This document shows positions 1 through 11,656 of a DNA stretch of 64,000 nt, in pieces. Position 1 is the stretch's first letter. The number at the start of each line of letters is the position of its first letter. The notes under the pieces are model-generated. The model was given only the letters and a program-made list of their open reading frames with translations, was not told where the DNA came from and did not search any database. Made by a program: the position numbers and the translations under genes. Origin of the DNA: Hemileia vastatrix (lineage: Eukaryota > Basidiomycota > Pucciniomycetes > Pucciniales > Zaghouaniaceae); NCBI GenBank assembly GCA_030280995.1, contig JASXTE010000002.1:24897683-24961682 (forward strand), given 5' to 3'.

Positions 1-2
1 AT

Positions 3-1147
3 TCACCCTCAGTTCTAAAAGAATCTGATTTGCAGGAGGAATTCTGTAAAATTCATAATTTTTATAAAGGTAGAATTAGCACGGAAAAGGTCCTCAGGTC
101 GTGGTTGGAAATAGTTACTCTCCTCGAATTACGCTCTTCTACTTCTTCCCAAGAACCCATGTCAAATATTCCAATGTTTACTTTTCATTGGGAAAAATCT
201 TGTGGAGAAGATTGGCTTTCAAAACTTACTGAGTTATGTAAGTTACCATAATTTTTAGTCTTGACTTTTGTTCTTTTACTTATTTTTTTTTTCCTTTTGT
301 AGCAAATATTTTTTTAGAGATTGATAGCTCACAGCTATGGGTACTCGATAATATTGATTTCAAAAAAATGGAAGATTTATGTGATCCTGATGGTTTAAAT
401 ACTGAAATTCTTTCCTCAACAAAGAAAACGGATCACCCTGAATCCAATCTTATCCGAATGCTCATGAGATTAATGATCCCAAGTGACCACTGCTGTTCTT
501 CATGGGTATCTCTTATATCATCTTCATTTTATCTGACCTCACATGAATTCAGCCAGCTTCCATCACATCAAAACATTAACTCAGATTGTCCAATTGAACG
601 TGGTCTTCAGCTTCTAGCTCACCTTTCAAATCTGAAGAGTCCGATTTCTGATGGCTTAGAAGTTGGTCCCACTGCACTTCAAACCCGTGATATATCAATG
701 TCAACTCTTCTTCAAATCAGCAATATTATCATTGATATAATTATGTCAATTATCATTCTTAAATCAAAATATTGTGCTGCAACAATATCAAGTGGAAAGA
801 CTAGTGAAGCTCAACAATCAAGTGAGAAAAACGAAAATACTGAACTGACTATAATGAGAGAGAAACAAAAGGCTGCACTAAACAAAATAAATTCTGAATA
901 CTCCCACCACCGATATCAATCTTTCACATTCTATATAATTGATGGTGTCCGTGGTTTATTTCTGAGCTCTCAAGATCATAGATTGGCTTCAGCAGCTGAT
1001 TTCTTGGAGGTAATATCAGAAGTTAAGTTTCTTAATTTACATGAAAAAAAAATCATTTGATGGAAGAAATAATTTGGAAAAATTTAAATAACTATATTTT
1101 AACATTAATAAAACCTTTTATAGGCAAGTGTGATCCATTTCCTTTAA
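3..1147 (+). CDS. Unrecognised spliced gene, 3' part only (5' end outside window)
   Basis: The frame is open at the left window edge, so the start lies outside. Three exons are proposed: 3-237, 303-1009 and 1124-1147. Intron 1 (GTAAGT...TTTTGTAG) restores the frame exactly, joining residues TEL to SNIFLEI. Intron 2 (GTAATATC...TTTTATAG) keeps phase but then meets TAA after eight codons. A different frame after intron 2 stays open to 1269 and encodes a plausible stretch including PSPPGIARAISADF, so either the protein ends at 1147 or a one-base shift has broken its tail. The visible protein is about 320 residues, mostly polar, with one hydrophobic run (IIIDIIMSIIIL) and a charged stretch with Gln and Glu. 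No domain or motif was recognised, so no function is assigned. It converges with the minus-strand pseudogene at 2069-3289. That this is a real spliced gene is fairly sure; whether it is intact is not. Confidence 0.5.
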
Positions 1148-2068
1148 AATTTGATACCCCAAGTCCTCCGGGAATTGCTAGGGCTATTTCTGCAGATTTT
1201 CTTAATCACTGGAGCTCCATTCAGCCAGTATCACCTTTTTTTGCTAAACATAGCCTTTCAATAAATTAATATTCCAACATGTAAATAGATAAAGTTCTGT
1301 CTATATGATATATCTTGTATAATTCAAGTTATTTTCCTTCAAATACGTCAAAAATGTGACCATCTTTGAAATTTATTAAGTAACCTTTGACATGATTTTC
1401 TAAATTAATTATTAAAAAAAAATTATTGTAAGTCCAGCAATAACAAAGATTTTAAAATCTACTTATATGATTTCAAATACTTGTATTAAATTCTTAAATA
1501 TTTTATTGTTTATATAAAAATATGATAACTGCTCTAGTTTTGTTACTTTACCTTTAATATTAAATAATCTATTAATTATTACAAATATTTTCATTGATTG
1601 TAACATTTTTAATCAGAAGTAGAACAACTTAAATAATTAAATGTGTGTATTCTTAAAAAATACAATTTAATCTATTTTTGATTCAAAATTCTTTCATCAA
1701 CTCTTTATTATTAACTTTTTTATTAATAAGCCTGTTTGACCTAAAATACTATACAGTTAATTTGGTAGCATTAAAAGCACATTTTTATGGCTAATATATT
1801 TCAAATTCTTTATTATAGTTTTTTTTATTTTAGAACCTTTGCTACCAATTTAATAAAAATGACATTTAAAGATTTCACAACTTATATATTTCCTCAAAAG
1901 TAAATCAAATTTTCTTATAATATTATGAAAAAAAATTATTTTATTTCACAAATAAAAAAAATAGATAATACTATAATTATCAAAACTGAAAATGTTACAG
2001 CTACTCCCAGTATTTATCATGTTTAAATTTGCATTAAGTTGTGTATATATAATATAAATTTTTAATAT
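1148..2068. other. AT-rich intergenic sequence between convergent genes
   Basis: Apart from the alternative reading-frame tail up to 1269 described for the gene to the left, this stretch is A/T-rich sequence with no coding frame, no tRNA-like fold and no long repeat that I can see. Confidence 0.5.
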
Positions 2069-3289
2069 TTATATATCTAGATTTTTTAGATTTGTCTTAA
2101 CATTAGATAAATAATACTTTGCTGATTCTATTTCTTCCTCTATTAAGTCATCTCTTTTCAAAAAAACTCTCAAAGCACTAATCAAATATTCTAACCTAAA
2201 TTTTTCTTTTTTAATTTCTAAGTATTCTGAAATATCAATATCAAAAACATTAAGCTTTTCTATAGCATGAAAAAGTCTAGTGCTGATTTGAATAGAAGAA
2301 CCTATCCTAGTGAAGCCAGAAATTTCATGACATCTTGAGGTAAAATGCCTTAGTTGATTGGCAGGCCATAATGTCACTGTTATTCCATTAGTTGCTTCAA
2401 AGTTGATTTTACTTCGAATTTCGGGAAACATAAGTTCTCCACCTATTTGTCGTGGTTGGGTCTTATCATACTTCATATGAATGGTTTTTTTTCTGTATCT
2501 TTAGGAAAAAATATTCCTAAAGTATACTCACTTGCATCCTTATCAAGATGAACCTCATTAGAGAACCCATTACCATTCCCTCCAGATGTCCAAGTTAAAT
2601 TACTAGCAAACGGTACACCCTCTTCTTCACTAGAAACTTTTGAAAATCCAGGAATACCAAGTTTTGCGCAAAGATTAGTTGCCTCATTGTACTTTACATA
2701 TGATATTTTTTAAAAAAAATATTCAAAGTACATTGCAATCCTCTTCATTTGTTTTTTATATTCATCCGTTTTTACAATATAATCAGTGTATTCATCTGCA
2801 AGGAAAAGCATTCAAAAATTCAGTATTTAAATTAAAAAAAGTGATACTTACGAATATGTAAAGATTTCTTTCTATCTAAAATAAAGCCACCACCAAACAT
2901 TTTTCCAAAACCACCAGCTCTTTGATGATAACCATTATTTTTAATTTCATGTTTGCAGTAAGAAAGATCCTTAATGCATTGCACCGTAGCTTCTAACATA
3001 TCTAGTTCTTTGAGCTCATGAATTTCAAAAGTCTGCACAAGAACATTAGGTATTAAGACACCTTTTGGTTTATAAATACTACATCCAGGAAAAAAATTGT
3101 AATAATTATTGCAATCTGTCATATTATTTGCATAAGATGGTGCATAGAAATGTGGCTTCTTCCCGTTTGTATCCATTCCAAGAGCGTTTACAAGTTTCAT
3201 TCCAGTAGCAATGTCTTTCGCCCACCTATTGTTAGAGTTCTTCCCTGGCCGTTTTTTTTTTCAAATCGTTACTCATTGATGGTTCAATC
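2069..3289 (-). pseudogene. TET/JBP-like 2-oxoglutarate/Fe(II) dioxygenase, broken
   Basis: Read on the minus strand, an exon from 3289 joins across an intron at 2796-2851 (GTAAGT...TTGCAG) to a second exon ending at 2069. The product carries a double-stranded beta-helix dioxygenase signature. The metal motif HLD lies in the context FSNEVHLDKDA (codons at about 2540-2560). A GGELMFPEI strand follows, then a distal His in LRHFTSR, then the 2-oxoglutarate-binding Arg in TRIGSSIQ near 2305. This order, with the surrounding text, matches the fungal TET/JBP-like family, which oxidises methylated pyrimidines in DNA and is expanded next to transposons in basidiomycetes. Three lesions are visible: a frameshift at a 10-base run (3252-3261), an in-frame TAA at 2710-2712, and a frameshift at an 8-base run (2485-2492). 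Two lie exactly at homopolymers, so assembly error is possible. The upstream exons were not found. The family call is moderately sure and the loss of function likely. Confidence 0.6.
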
Positions 3290-3499
3290 CTAAGAGAATT
3301 CAATTTTGATTTAAAATAGAAAAAAATCAAAAATTAGAAAATAGTAACATAATTTCAATTATCAGTCAATGATACCTTTAACTTTATCATATCTTCAATA
3401 TTAGAAATACAAAAGTTAGCATATCTACATATTAGTAAATTTATATACTTTTTCTTTATTTCAAATATTAAGAAAGCGTTTCAAAGGTTTACTTTATTA

Positions 3500-3897
3500 A
3501 ATTATACATATAAAGAGTATAGCTTTATCCTGTATGCATTCAGCAAGTACGAGATTTGGCTCTACACTTAATATTAATAATATAATGAAAGTATTACTCC
3601 AATACACTAGTAATATTAAAAAATTTACGGAATTATGATATCCACATATATAAAATGAAAAATCTTGCTCTGATCAATATATTGACTTAGAAAGTTATAC
3701 TTCAATAAATTATTAATTTTTAAATTGTAGCATTGTCCTGTATGCTTTCAGCAAGTACGAGACTTTGAAACAACTTAAAAATCAATAAATTAAAGGTAAA
3801 GTACAAACAATCTAATTATTATTATGAAAAGCAAAACATTATCCTGTATGCTTTCAGCAAGTACAAGATGATGTTTTACTTTTCATATTAATAATAT
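3500..3897. repeat. Three stem-loops with different stems and one conserved 24-nt head
   Basis: Three inverted repeats lie at about 3500-3590, 3703-3794 and 3814-3897. Each is capped by nearly the same head, CTGTATGC(A/T)TTCAGC followed by AAGTACGAG or AAGTACAAG, at 3530-3553, 3738-3761 and 3844-3867. The stems are unrelated in sequence between copies, but each is self-complementary: copy 2 pairs ATTTTTAA-rich arms, copy 3 pairs TGAAAAGCAAAACAT with a near-perfect partner. The head contains AGTACGAGA, the core sequence of the rRNA sarcin-ricin loop, and can form a GCT/AGC mini-stem. They lie upstream of the dioxygenase relic on its strand. They could be a structured RNA, parts of introns or hairpin mobile units; the function is unknown. 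Confidence 0.65.
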
Positions 3898-5022
3898 AAT
3901 GGTTGAGAAAGTATTAAAGAAATATAGAAAAATGATAAGCAAAACATGAACTTACATGTCTATAAAATCTTCTTCCATTTGTAGCTGATTGATCAAAATT
4001 AATTATAAAGTTTATTTTATAATCACTGTTTTAAAAAATAAATGGTTAGATAAATAAATTGAACATTTTTGATAAGGAATAAAGAAAAGTAAATTGACAA
4101 ACAAATAAAAAAACTTTAAGTTAACTGAAAAAGAATTATTTTATAATGAATCGAAAGAGTACAGTAAAAGATACCATAAAAATAAATTCAGAATTAGAAT
4201 CATTAGATTAACTTGTCAAAAGTGTAAAAAAGTGTAACAAACCAAAATGATATGAAATGCAATAGCAAGAAAAATTTGCTTACCGGTAATCAGATAAGGT
4301 AAAGAAAATAGTACCAATAATTCAAAATGATAAAGCAAAAATATGATTGATAATTTTTAAAAAAGGTAAGTGAGAAAGAGAAAGGAAAAACAAATTGGGT
4401 GGCAAACAGATGTATATATCATGAATTTTCACTGATCACATTTTCAAAAAAATGCAGCTCTCCAAGTCATATGATAAACTTCATCTAAATTCCAAGAATG
4501 ATGTTTCCAAGGCACTGTACACAGCATGATCATTTTTTCCTATGCATATACTAATTCCAGCTAGAATTTACTTGGCTGCATGTTGTACAGATGCACATTT
4601 GTGGAACACTGAATTTCACATCTAAAAAAAATTGACGCCACATAATTCTAGCTACCATGTTTCACGTAGCTAAAAAACATACACTCATCACATTTAAATT
4701 TACATTGCGCCAAAATTAATTAATTTTTGAATTTTTTTAAAGGGAACTATAATGTGCACCACCTATTTCTAAAATATGAACCTCCGCACCATATTAAATT
4801 GGGAGACTTTTAATTATGCAATTTTTTTGCCGTGACCTTTTTCCTGATCTTACTTGGTTCAAAATATTGAAACATGGCCAATGTTGATGAAAGAAACATT
4901 TGATTTTGTTTCTATGTGTAACAATGGAAGGCTGTTTCTTACTGGCTGAAGAGTGTTGTATATTTTATTTGAACACATTTTTATTTTTTTATGTATTTTA
5001 TTTTAAAAATTTAATTTTTATT
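3898..5022. other. AT-rich intergenic sequence
   Basis: No coding frame is seen. A small inverted repeat TAGCTAC...GTAGCTA lies at about 4646-4670, and another (AGAAACA...TGTTTCT) near 4890-4912. These weak hairpins lead into the much stronger array that starts at 5023. Confidence 0.4.
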
Positions 5023-5775
5023 GCAGCCAGATTTATACTGGCTGCTTTTTAGAAACCTTAATTTATGACCCAAGCCTTTGAAATTGGCTTGGGTCCCTTA
5101 CATTGCAATTTAGTACTTCCAGCCAGGTTTCCCCTGGCTGGAAGTGTCTCTTTCAAGCAATCGAAGTCGCTAAAAGCGACTTCGATTGCTTGCTGTAATG
5201 TTTGCCACCCTCCCAGCTAATTTACTAGGCTGGGAGGTGGCCAAAGCAGTGTGCAACGCGCGTTGCACAATCGCTACCATATTTCATGCAGCTGATATCA
5301 AGTCAGCTGCATGAGATATGCGCAGCATGTGCAATGCGCGCTGCATGCAGCAGCAATGCAAGCTGCATGCAGCACATGCTGCCTGCATTGCTGCTGCATG
5401 CAACGCGCATTTCTGCTGCATGCAATGCGCATTACTTGCAGCAGCGATGCGTGTTGCATGTGCTGCATGCAGTGCATTGCACAGCCAGTTTTTTTCTGGC
5501 TGTGCAATGCACACAGAGAAACCAAAGTCCCTGCAAGGGACTTTGGTCTCTAAAATGGAAGCGACTTTCCCTACCAGGTGCAGTCTGGTGGGAAAGTGAG
5601 AGAAACGTTAGACCGAAGTTGTTTGAAAGCAACTTTGGTCTTAAAAACATTAAAAATCATAAAAAAAAAAATGAGAAATGTAGAAAAAAAAAAAATTAAA
5701 AATTAAAATGTGAGTATAAGAAAAAAAATAAGTGCTAGTGATACCAAAAATCCAAGCCAATTTCATTTGGCTTGG
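5023..5775. repeat. Array of about 14 consecutive inverted repeats (hairpins)
   Basis: The following perfect or near-perfect inverted repeats stand almost end to end: 5023-5045 (8-bp arms), 5067-5095 (10), 5115-5145 (13), 5154-5192 (18, 3-nt loop), 5204-5241 (about 15 with bulges), 5250-5269 (20-bp palindrome), 5284-5314 (12), 5333-5411 (28-bp arms, one mismatch by eye), about 5416-5466 (imperfect), 5472-5512 (17, T7 loop), 5521-5547 (12, loop GCA), 5564-5597 (13-14), 5608-5643 (12 of 14) and 5752-5775 (9). Arms are GC-richer than the AT-rich flanks. Some share short words (CAGCCAG/CTGGCTG in three; ACCAAAGT or ACCGAAGT in two; CAAGCC in two), which suggests duplication followed by change. 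The TGCA-rich centre (5320-5470) leaves all frames open, but the proteins read there are Cys/Ala/His repeats and look like artefacts. No known element of this form comes to mind. Confidence 0.85.
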
Positions 5776-7929
5776 TTATTTAATAATTATTTTTTAATAC
5801 ATTAAATTTAAAATTCAAACACCATAAAATATATGAATTTTTTTTATATGAATATTATAAATTTAATCTACCTCTTTCTCATAATTATATTTATAATTTT
5901 GTTTTTTTTAATTTTTGACATTTAAGTTTATTTTTTGGAAATACAAAATTAAATTTTCAACTAAATTTTTTAGTAAGGTAAAATAAATTATAAATTTGAC
6001 ATTTTGTAATTGAATAATGAAAAAAATTTTAAATTTATTTAAAAAATATTTTTGTTAGAAGAATACAAATATTTTAAGGGTAGAAATATGGTGCAAATTG
6101 TAAGTAAAAAAAATTATTTTTTTTTTGTGAGGGGTTATTTCTATTTTTAAAAATATTTTTCAAAAACATTCATTAAATACTGAATTAAATTACTTTGAAA
6201 CTCAAATTTTTTGTAAAATAATTAAAAATGAAATAATAATATTGTTGTATTTGATATAAAATTTGAATTGGTAATATTAATGTCTCTTTAAGTAAATTTG
6301 AAAATCATTTAAAAAGACCATGTTGATAAGTACTTCATTTTTGATATACAATGGTTATATATATATCTTATATATATTTCTTGAGTGTTATTTTTATATA
6401 CATTCAATAAAATTTGTAATATAAAATGCCATTTAATAATTAATTAATGTTCAACTTAGTTATAACAACTTCATATTTAATACCAGCCACTAGTATTTAC
6501 TTTTTAATTTAAAACTCCAATATAATATGAGAGTATCCTTATTTTGTCTGTATGTAATGAACAACAATAACAGACCATAAATGAGTGAGTAATTAATTAC
6601 AATAAATAGTTGAAGAATAACCTATAAGAAATGATAAGTTTATCAAAAAGAGTACATTAAAAAAGTATACTTTTGAATTTTTTTTGATATAATTTGGGTA
6701 GTTAAATGAAAATTTAAATTATCAGACATCAAAATGGATAAAATCTAAAAGTAGTGTTTATATAATAAGCCTCATATAAAAAAAGGATAAAAAATCTACT
6801 ATGTAACTAAATTATTAAATATTAAGGTATTATTAAAATTATTGAAAAACTTATTTTACAGTTATAATGAAATCTAAATGTGAAAATAATGGTGGGATAA
6901 TAGTAAGACTATGTGGAAACACTTTAATTTATACATACTTTCAACTATGTTCAGATAAAAAAATTGTTAAAATTGTATAATAACATCTAGTTAATAGTGA
7001 TGCAATTTTATTTAGATCAAGAATAAATTTTTCTGAGGAAAAACTAATTAAATTGAGATATGGCCATCTCCTTTCAAGAGATAGAATAATAATAAAAATT
7101 TAAAAAATTATAATAAGTATTCTTAATCACCTTTTTTGAAAAGTCTCTAGTAAAATTCATTATAATATATCATTCATTGATTACATTATATGGAGTTTCA
7201 TCTTGAAGTAGTGATGTGCAGCTTTGAACTTATGTTATGAAAAACAAAAAAGTTAAAAAATATATAGTTACACTAATGAAAAAGCCAAAAATAAAAATAC
7301 TATTATAAATTAAAAAAATAAAACTACATAAATTTTATTCTGCTCTAATGATGGAAGGGTACTATGTATGAATTTCCACATGTTAAATCCAAACCTGCTT
7401 TAAGGCTAGTTTACAGGTAGAGCTATTAAGTTTCCTTAAATTCTAAAAATAACTTATGCATTTTACTAATTATTTTTTTCTTGTTTTCTTTCCAAAGTTG
7501 TTAGAGTTGCTTAATTAATACTGTTATCTTGATTGTAAGATATATAATTTTTTTTGAATACATGATTTATTGTTTCAAAAATTATATTAAAAATTTAAAT
7601 CATTTATTTCATTTTCTAAAGCTTCATTGTCAAGGACACAACTCCATTTTCTATTACTTAACAAATATATAAAATGTGATAGTAAAATTTGAGGAATTTT
7701 CTTTTTAAGAGGGTCAAACTATATTGTGAAGATTTTTATCTAGAAATTCTTGTACACTAAAACCAAATAATTTTCTCCCTTAAGTAAGCCATTTCAAAAA
7801 TATGAGAATATAAACAAGAATATTAACTTATCTTATTTTAATTTTCTTTACTGAAAGTTTTAGTTCAATCCCTTTTTTATATGACATTAGTATAAAAACA
7901 TGGTTAAATGCTACTATATAATTAATTTT

Positions 7930-7932
<3 letters not shown>

Positions 7933-7965
<33 letters not shown>
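7933..7965. repeat. (TA)n microsatellite
   Basis: An uninterrupted TA dinucleotide run lies in AT-rich sequence. Confidence 0.9.
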
Positions 7966-7972
<7 letters not shown>

Positions 7973-9666
7973 TTAGAAGGTCATCCTTTTTTATTTACTT
8001 GAATAAATGGCTCAATTATAATACCCAACACTTATTAATGTTTCCCAAACTCAATAACAAATTTCTCATATGAAATATTAGCTTCTAATATAAGAAGTTT
8101 ATCTATAGATGATATTCAACATGTGATTTTACTTTTTAGATTCAGCTAAAATTAAACAAAAGGAGAAATCATGCATATGTGTATAAATGGTAACCATATG
8201 TTACTTAGAGGATTGTGAAATTCACTCATCAGAATGGTTTAAGTATTAAAATAAATTGAGGTCATTATTTTCTAGTATTTGAAACTAATTAGGAAATTAT
8301 TCTAAAAATATATTTTAATGTGTATCATGTTTAAAAAGTTGAAAATATGATTTTTGAAAATTGTGAGTTTCTTATGAGATACCAAGCTTTAGTTTACATT
8401 GTTTCAAGTAGAATAGAATTTTAGTATTAGAAATTGAAAGCAATGTACCATTATCAGATTTTAACTTTGTTCTACTTATAGAATGATTACATAACATTAA
8501 ACATTATTTAAATCAAAAAGGTTTAAAAGATATTTAGAATTTTACCAAATTTCACCATTTATTAATCTTTGATTTGAAAACAAACTATGATGTACACTCA
8601 CTAGAAATAAGCAATCCCAATTTTAACATAATTTATCAATCCAAAAATAATGAGTCAATTAACATGAAAATATATATTATTTCAAAACCAATTCTCTAGA
8701 TTTAAAATATGATGCTTTAATGAAAAATTATTACAAAACTTTAATGCAATGAAGTCTCTTAAAAAATTCAAAAATAGAATATCAAAACAAGTAATTTCTG
8801 CAAAAAAAACTACTAACTATTGTAGATAAAGCATAAAAATAAGTCATATTTTTTAAAAAAATGATCTAACAATATTTATTTTTGTTAAAAAAATCAAAAC
8901 ATTGTTAAGTTTGCTTGTTATTATAATGTTAAAATCCACTAAACATTATCTAAAGGTGGTAAAATATGTTAAAAATAAGTTGAATTTTATGAGATAAAAA
9001 TCAACAATTTTGTATCATTTCCTGTTGTGCTATGACTTTATTCCACCCTTTTTATCTGATTCTTCCAGTATTACTTTGCTATGATCACTAGTTTTCAAGT
9101 TAAAATTTACAAATGTTCATTATACTTGATAATATGAAAAATAACTCAAACTTTTATAACTACAAAATAAGATTTTGTAACTCCTTCTTTCAATCAATAT
9201 TTTAGTTTATTTGAGTAATGATTTTAAGAATAACAAAAAATTTGAAATTCACAAGGAATTATTTCCAGAGACTATAATTATTTACTTGTGTAATGCATGA
9301 GCTACTTATCAATGATGTAAAACATCAGAAAAGTAAGTTATAGTTATAAATCTACAGATTATATTGTTTCTGGTATATATATCTTTAATAAATCTTTTAA
9401 ACTTATCTTAGCCTACATACCACACAATAGAAAATCATTATATTAAAAAAGGAAAAAATTCTATGATAATATCATAAAGAATGATAACCATGGATTAATA
9501 TTCCATAAAAATGGTTAATAATATTTTAAGAGAACCTAAATCAGTATTCTTTCATCAAAATATATCCTTTTTGTCTTTGTAATTTATTCCAAACAAATTT
9601 TTTGAAAGTTGAATCTATATATCTAATGCCAAAACCACTATTAAGTTCCCTCTTAGACTTTTTAAG

Positions 9667-9669
<3 letters not shown>

Positions 9670-9711
<42 letters not shown>
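9670..9711. repeat. (TA)n microsatellite with one interruption
   Basis: A TA dinucleotide run is interrupted once by ATGTATA near its middle. Confidence 0.9.
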
Positions 9712-11394
9712 TATTTATCAAAAATTGAAATAAAGAATAAAAAAATAATTTTATTTACCTTTAATTATTTAAATATAGAGTATTTTCAGAATGCATTGTG
9801 GTTACTTGTGAAGGTTAGAAGATTTGAAGTTGGATTTATGAGTTTTTAGAAGGGCAAATATTGTAAAATTCTTTCATAAATATTTATTTCATAGTTTTAA
9901 ATGTTGAAATCTACAAACTAATGGGATTTAAAATTATATTGAGATTTAAAATCTGTTTTCTACTCAAGTAAAATAAAATAAAATGATGATATCAAAATTG
10001 AAATTAAGTTTAAACTTTTGATATGCTCTATCTTCAATTTTATTGATAGTGCATCAAAAATTTAATAATATTTTTTTCCTTCATCACTTTTTACATAAAA
10101 GATAGTTTTATCATTTTATGAATTAAAGATTGCTTATATAAATTTAACATCTATGTCAACTGTCTATGACTATTCATCTATATAATAAATTTTTTAGAAG
10201 AAAAAATAACATCAGTATATACTGACTTTGAAATTATTCAATTTAAAATAGTTTACAGGTAGATAATGAAGGGTGATTTCATTTTTGAATATGAATTATA
10301 GAAGTCTTATTTTGTCAATTTTAATTCTTTTTGAGCTCAAATGTATCCACCGCAACTTATGTAAGAATAAAAATTATTCTCATTGAAATTTACATGAGAA
10401 AGTATGCCTATTATTCAAAATCAAACTTGCTCTAATGGTGTTTTTCAATCATTATTTCCATTCATAACAATAAAAAACATTTCAATTTGCTGATGTTTTA
10501 GTTTTTGATATCCCCAAGTTTATATCTCAGGTGTACTATTCACAAAATTATTAAAAATATAATTTTCGAAATACATGATAAACTTGAAAGTGAGGGGGCA
10601 TTAAATTTTTAAAAATGAATTCTAAATTCAGGATGGATAGTATTTTTTCTATTTTCACAAATGAACAATTTTTTGTTTCAATTAATCCAGAAAGAAAATT
10701 TTGTTGTAAGCATATTATATTATATTTATTATGATTTTAAATACTATATTTTCAAGATTTGTGTTTAATATTTCCTGTGAAATTTAATGTTAATGTGAAT
10801 TTAAAGTAAGCTTGAAGAAATTTAATCAATAGGCATATTGGATATTTAAAATAATATTTTGCTCCAATCTTGAATCATCCTGGGCTAAAAAATATCCCAA
10901 ATAAGGTTTTTGTGGTTCAATTTGGATTTAAGTAGGATTAAGTGAGGTTTAATAAAGGACAGATAAAAGGCTAAATTCATTACTAGTGACTTTTTTCTCA
11001 AAATAGTTATAAAATATGTATCATTCTGGAATCAAGCTTCAATAAAGTTGAATTGAAACAGAGATAATTTCTAGCAGCACAACACCATATTTACAATGGT
11101 GTAAAATACCTCAAATATTACTCATAATATAGGAAGGCAAGGAATCTACAAAATTCACATTTCAAACGAGGATTTATATTTTGAATTTGAAATTGAGAAA
11201 TGGAATATTATTTTCCAATTTAAATATCTATTAGTCATTTTACCAAAAGTTTTCAGTAATCAGATTGAATTTTGATGGTATTTTGTTGTAGATTAATCAT
11301 TTTGATGAGACATTTACTCAAAATTACTGGTTTTGTTTCTAATATTCCATGTGAAATTCATTACGAATCTTTTTGAAAGTGAATAGTTGACATA

Positions 11395-11656
11395 TTGGAT
11401 ATGCAAAAGCTTATGTTAGATCAAAGTGAGATCAAAGGGAGTTCAACTGATGATCAAATTAGGATTTTACAAGATCAAACGGTGATCAATGTAGGTTCAT
11501 CTTGAGCTCAATTTGTGACAAATCTCTGACTAAATGTAAGGCCAAACAATTTCCTACATGGTGATGATGTGTGCATAATTCAAGCATAGATTTGTTGCTC
11601 AACGGAGTTCAAGCAAGGGGTATTGCTAGCAATACCCCCCCATTTTTTCTGTGGTG
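11395..11656. repeat. Diverged fold-back element, right end recognisable
   Basis: The right end holds the palindrome GGTATTGCTAGCAATACC followed by CCCCCC and GTGGTG. This is the same design as the better preserved element at 20935-21195, whose end is a palindrome GGACTTGCTAGCAAGTCC plus CCCCCC and GTGTGGTG. Upstream (11425-11500) are loose repeats built on GATCAAA, comparable with the GAACTCAGA repeats inside the other copy. The left end was not recognised, so the left boundary is a guess from the length of the relative. Confidence 0.4.

Larger units (their letters stand above)
5776..11390. other. AT-rich stretch of about 5.6 kb with no visible gene
   Basis: I found no reading frame of useful length, no conserved protein fragment and no tRNA or rRNA match on either strand. 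Two TA microsatellites are listed separately. The first part (5640-5760) carries A-runs. The composition suggests old, mutated repeat DNA, but no family could be named. Confidence 0.45.

Noticed and set aside
3500..3897. Hammerhead ribozyme in the three stem-loops
   Set aside because: The CTGATGA and GAAA core boxes are absent on both strands; only the paired stems and the head motif are shared.
5284..5699. Several overlapping open frames on both strands in the TGCA-rich block
   Set aside because: All frames read Cys/Ala/His/Met repeats that follow from the GCATGCA words. The block is a hairpin array, and open frames on both strands are expected from its composition.
7933..11000. A search for a CRISPR-like array, rRNA or centromere-type satellite in the AT-rich stretch
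   Set aside because: Only TA microsatellites were found; no regular repeat unit, rRNA word or tandem satellite is visible.
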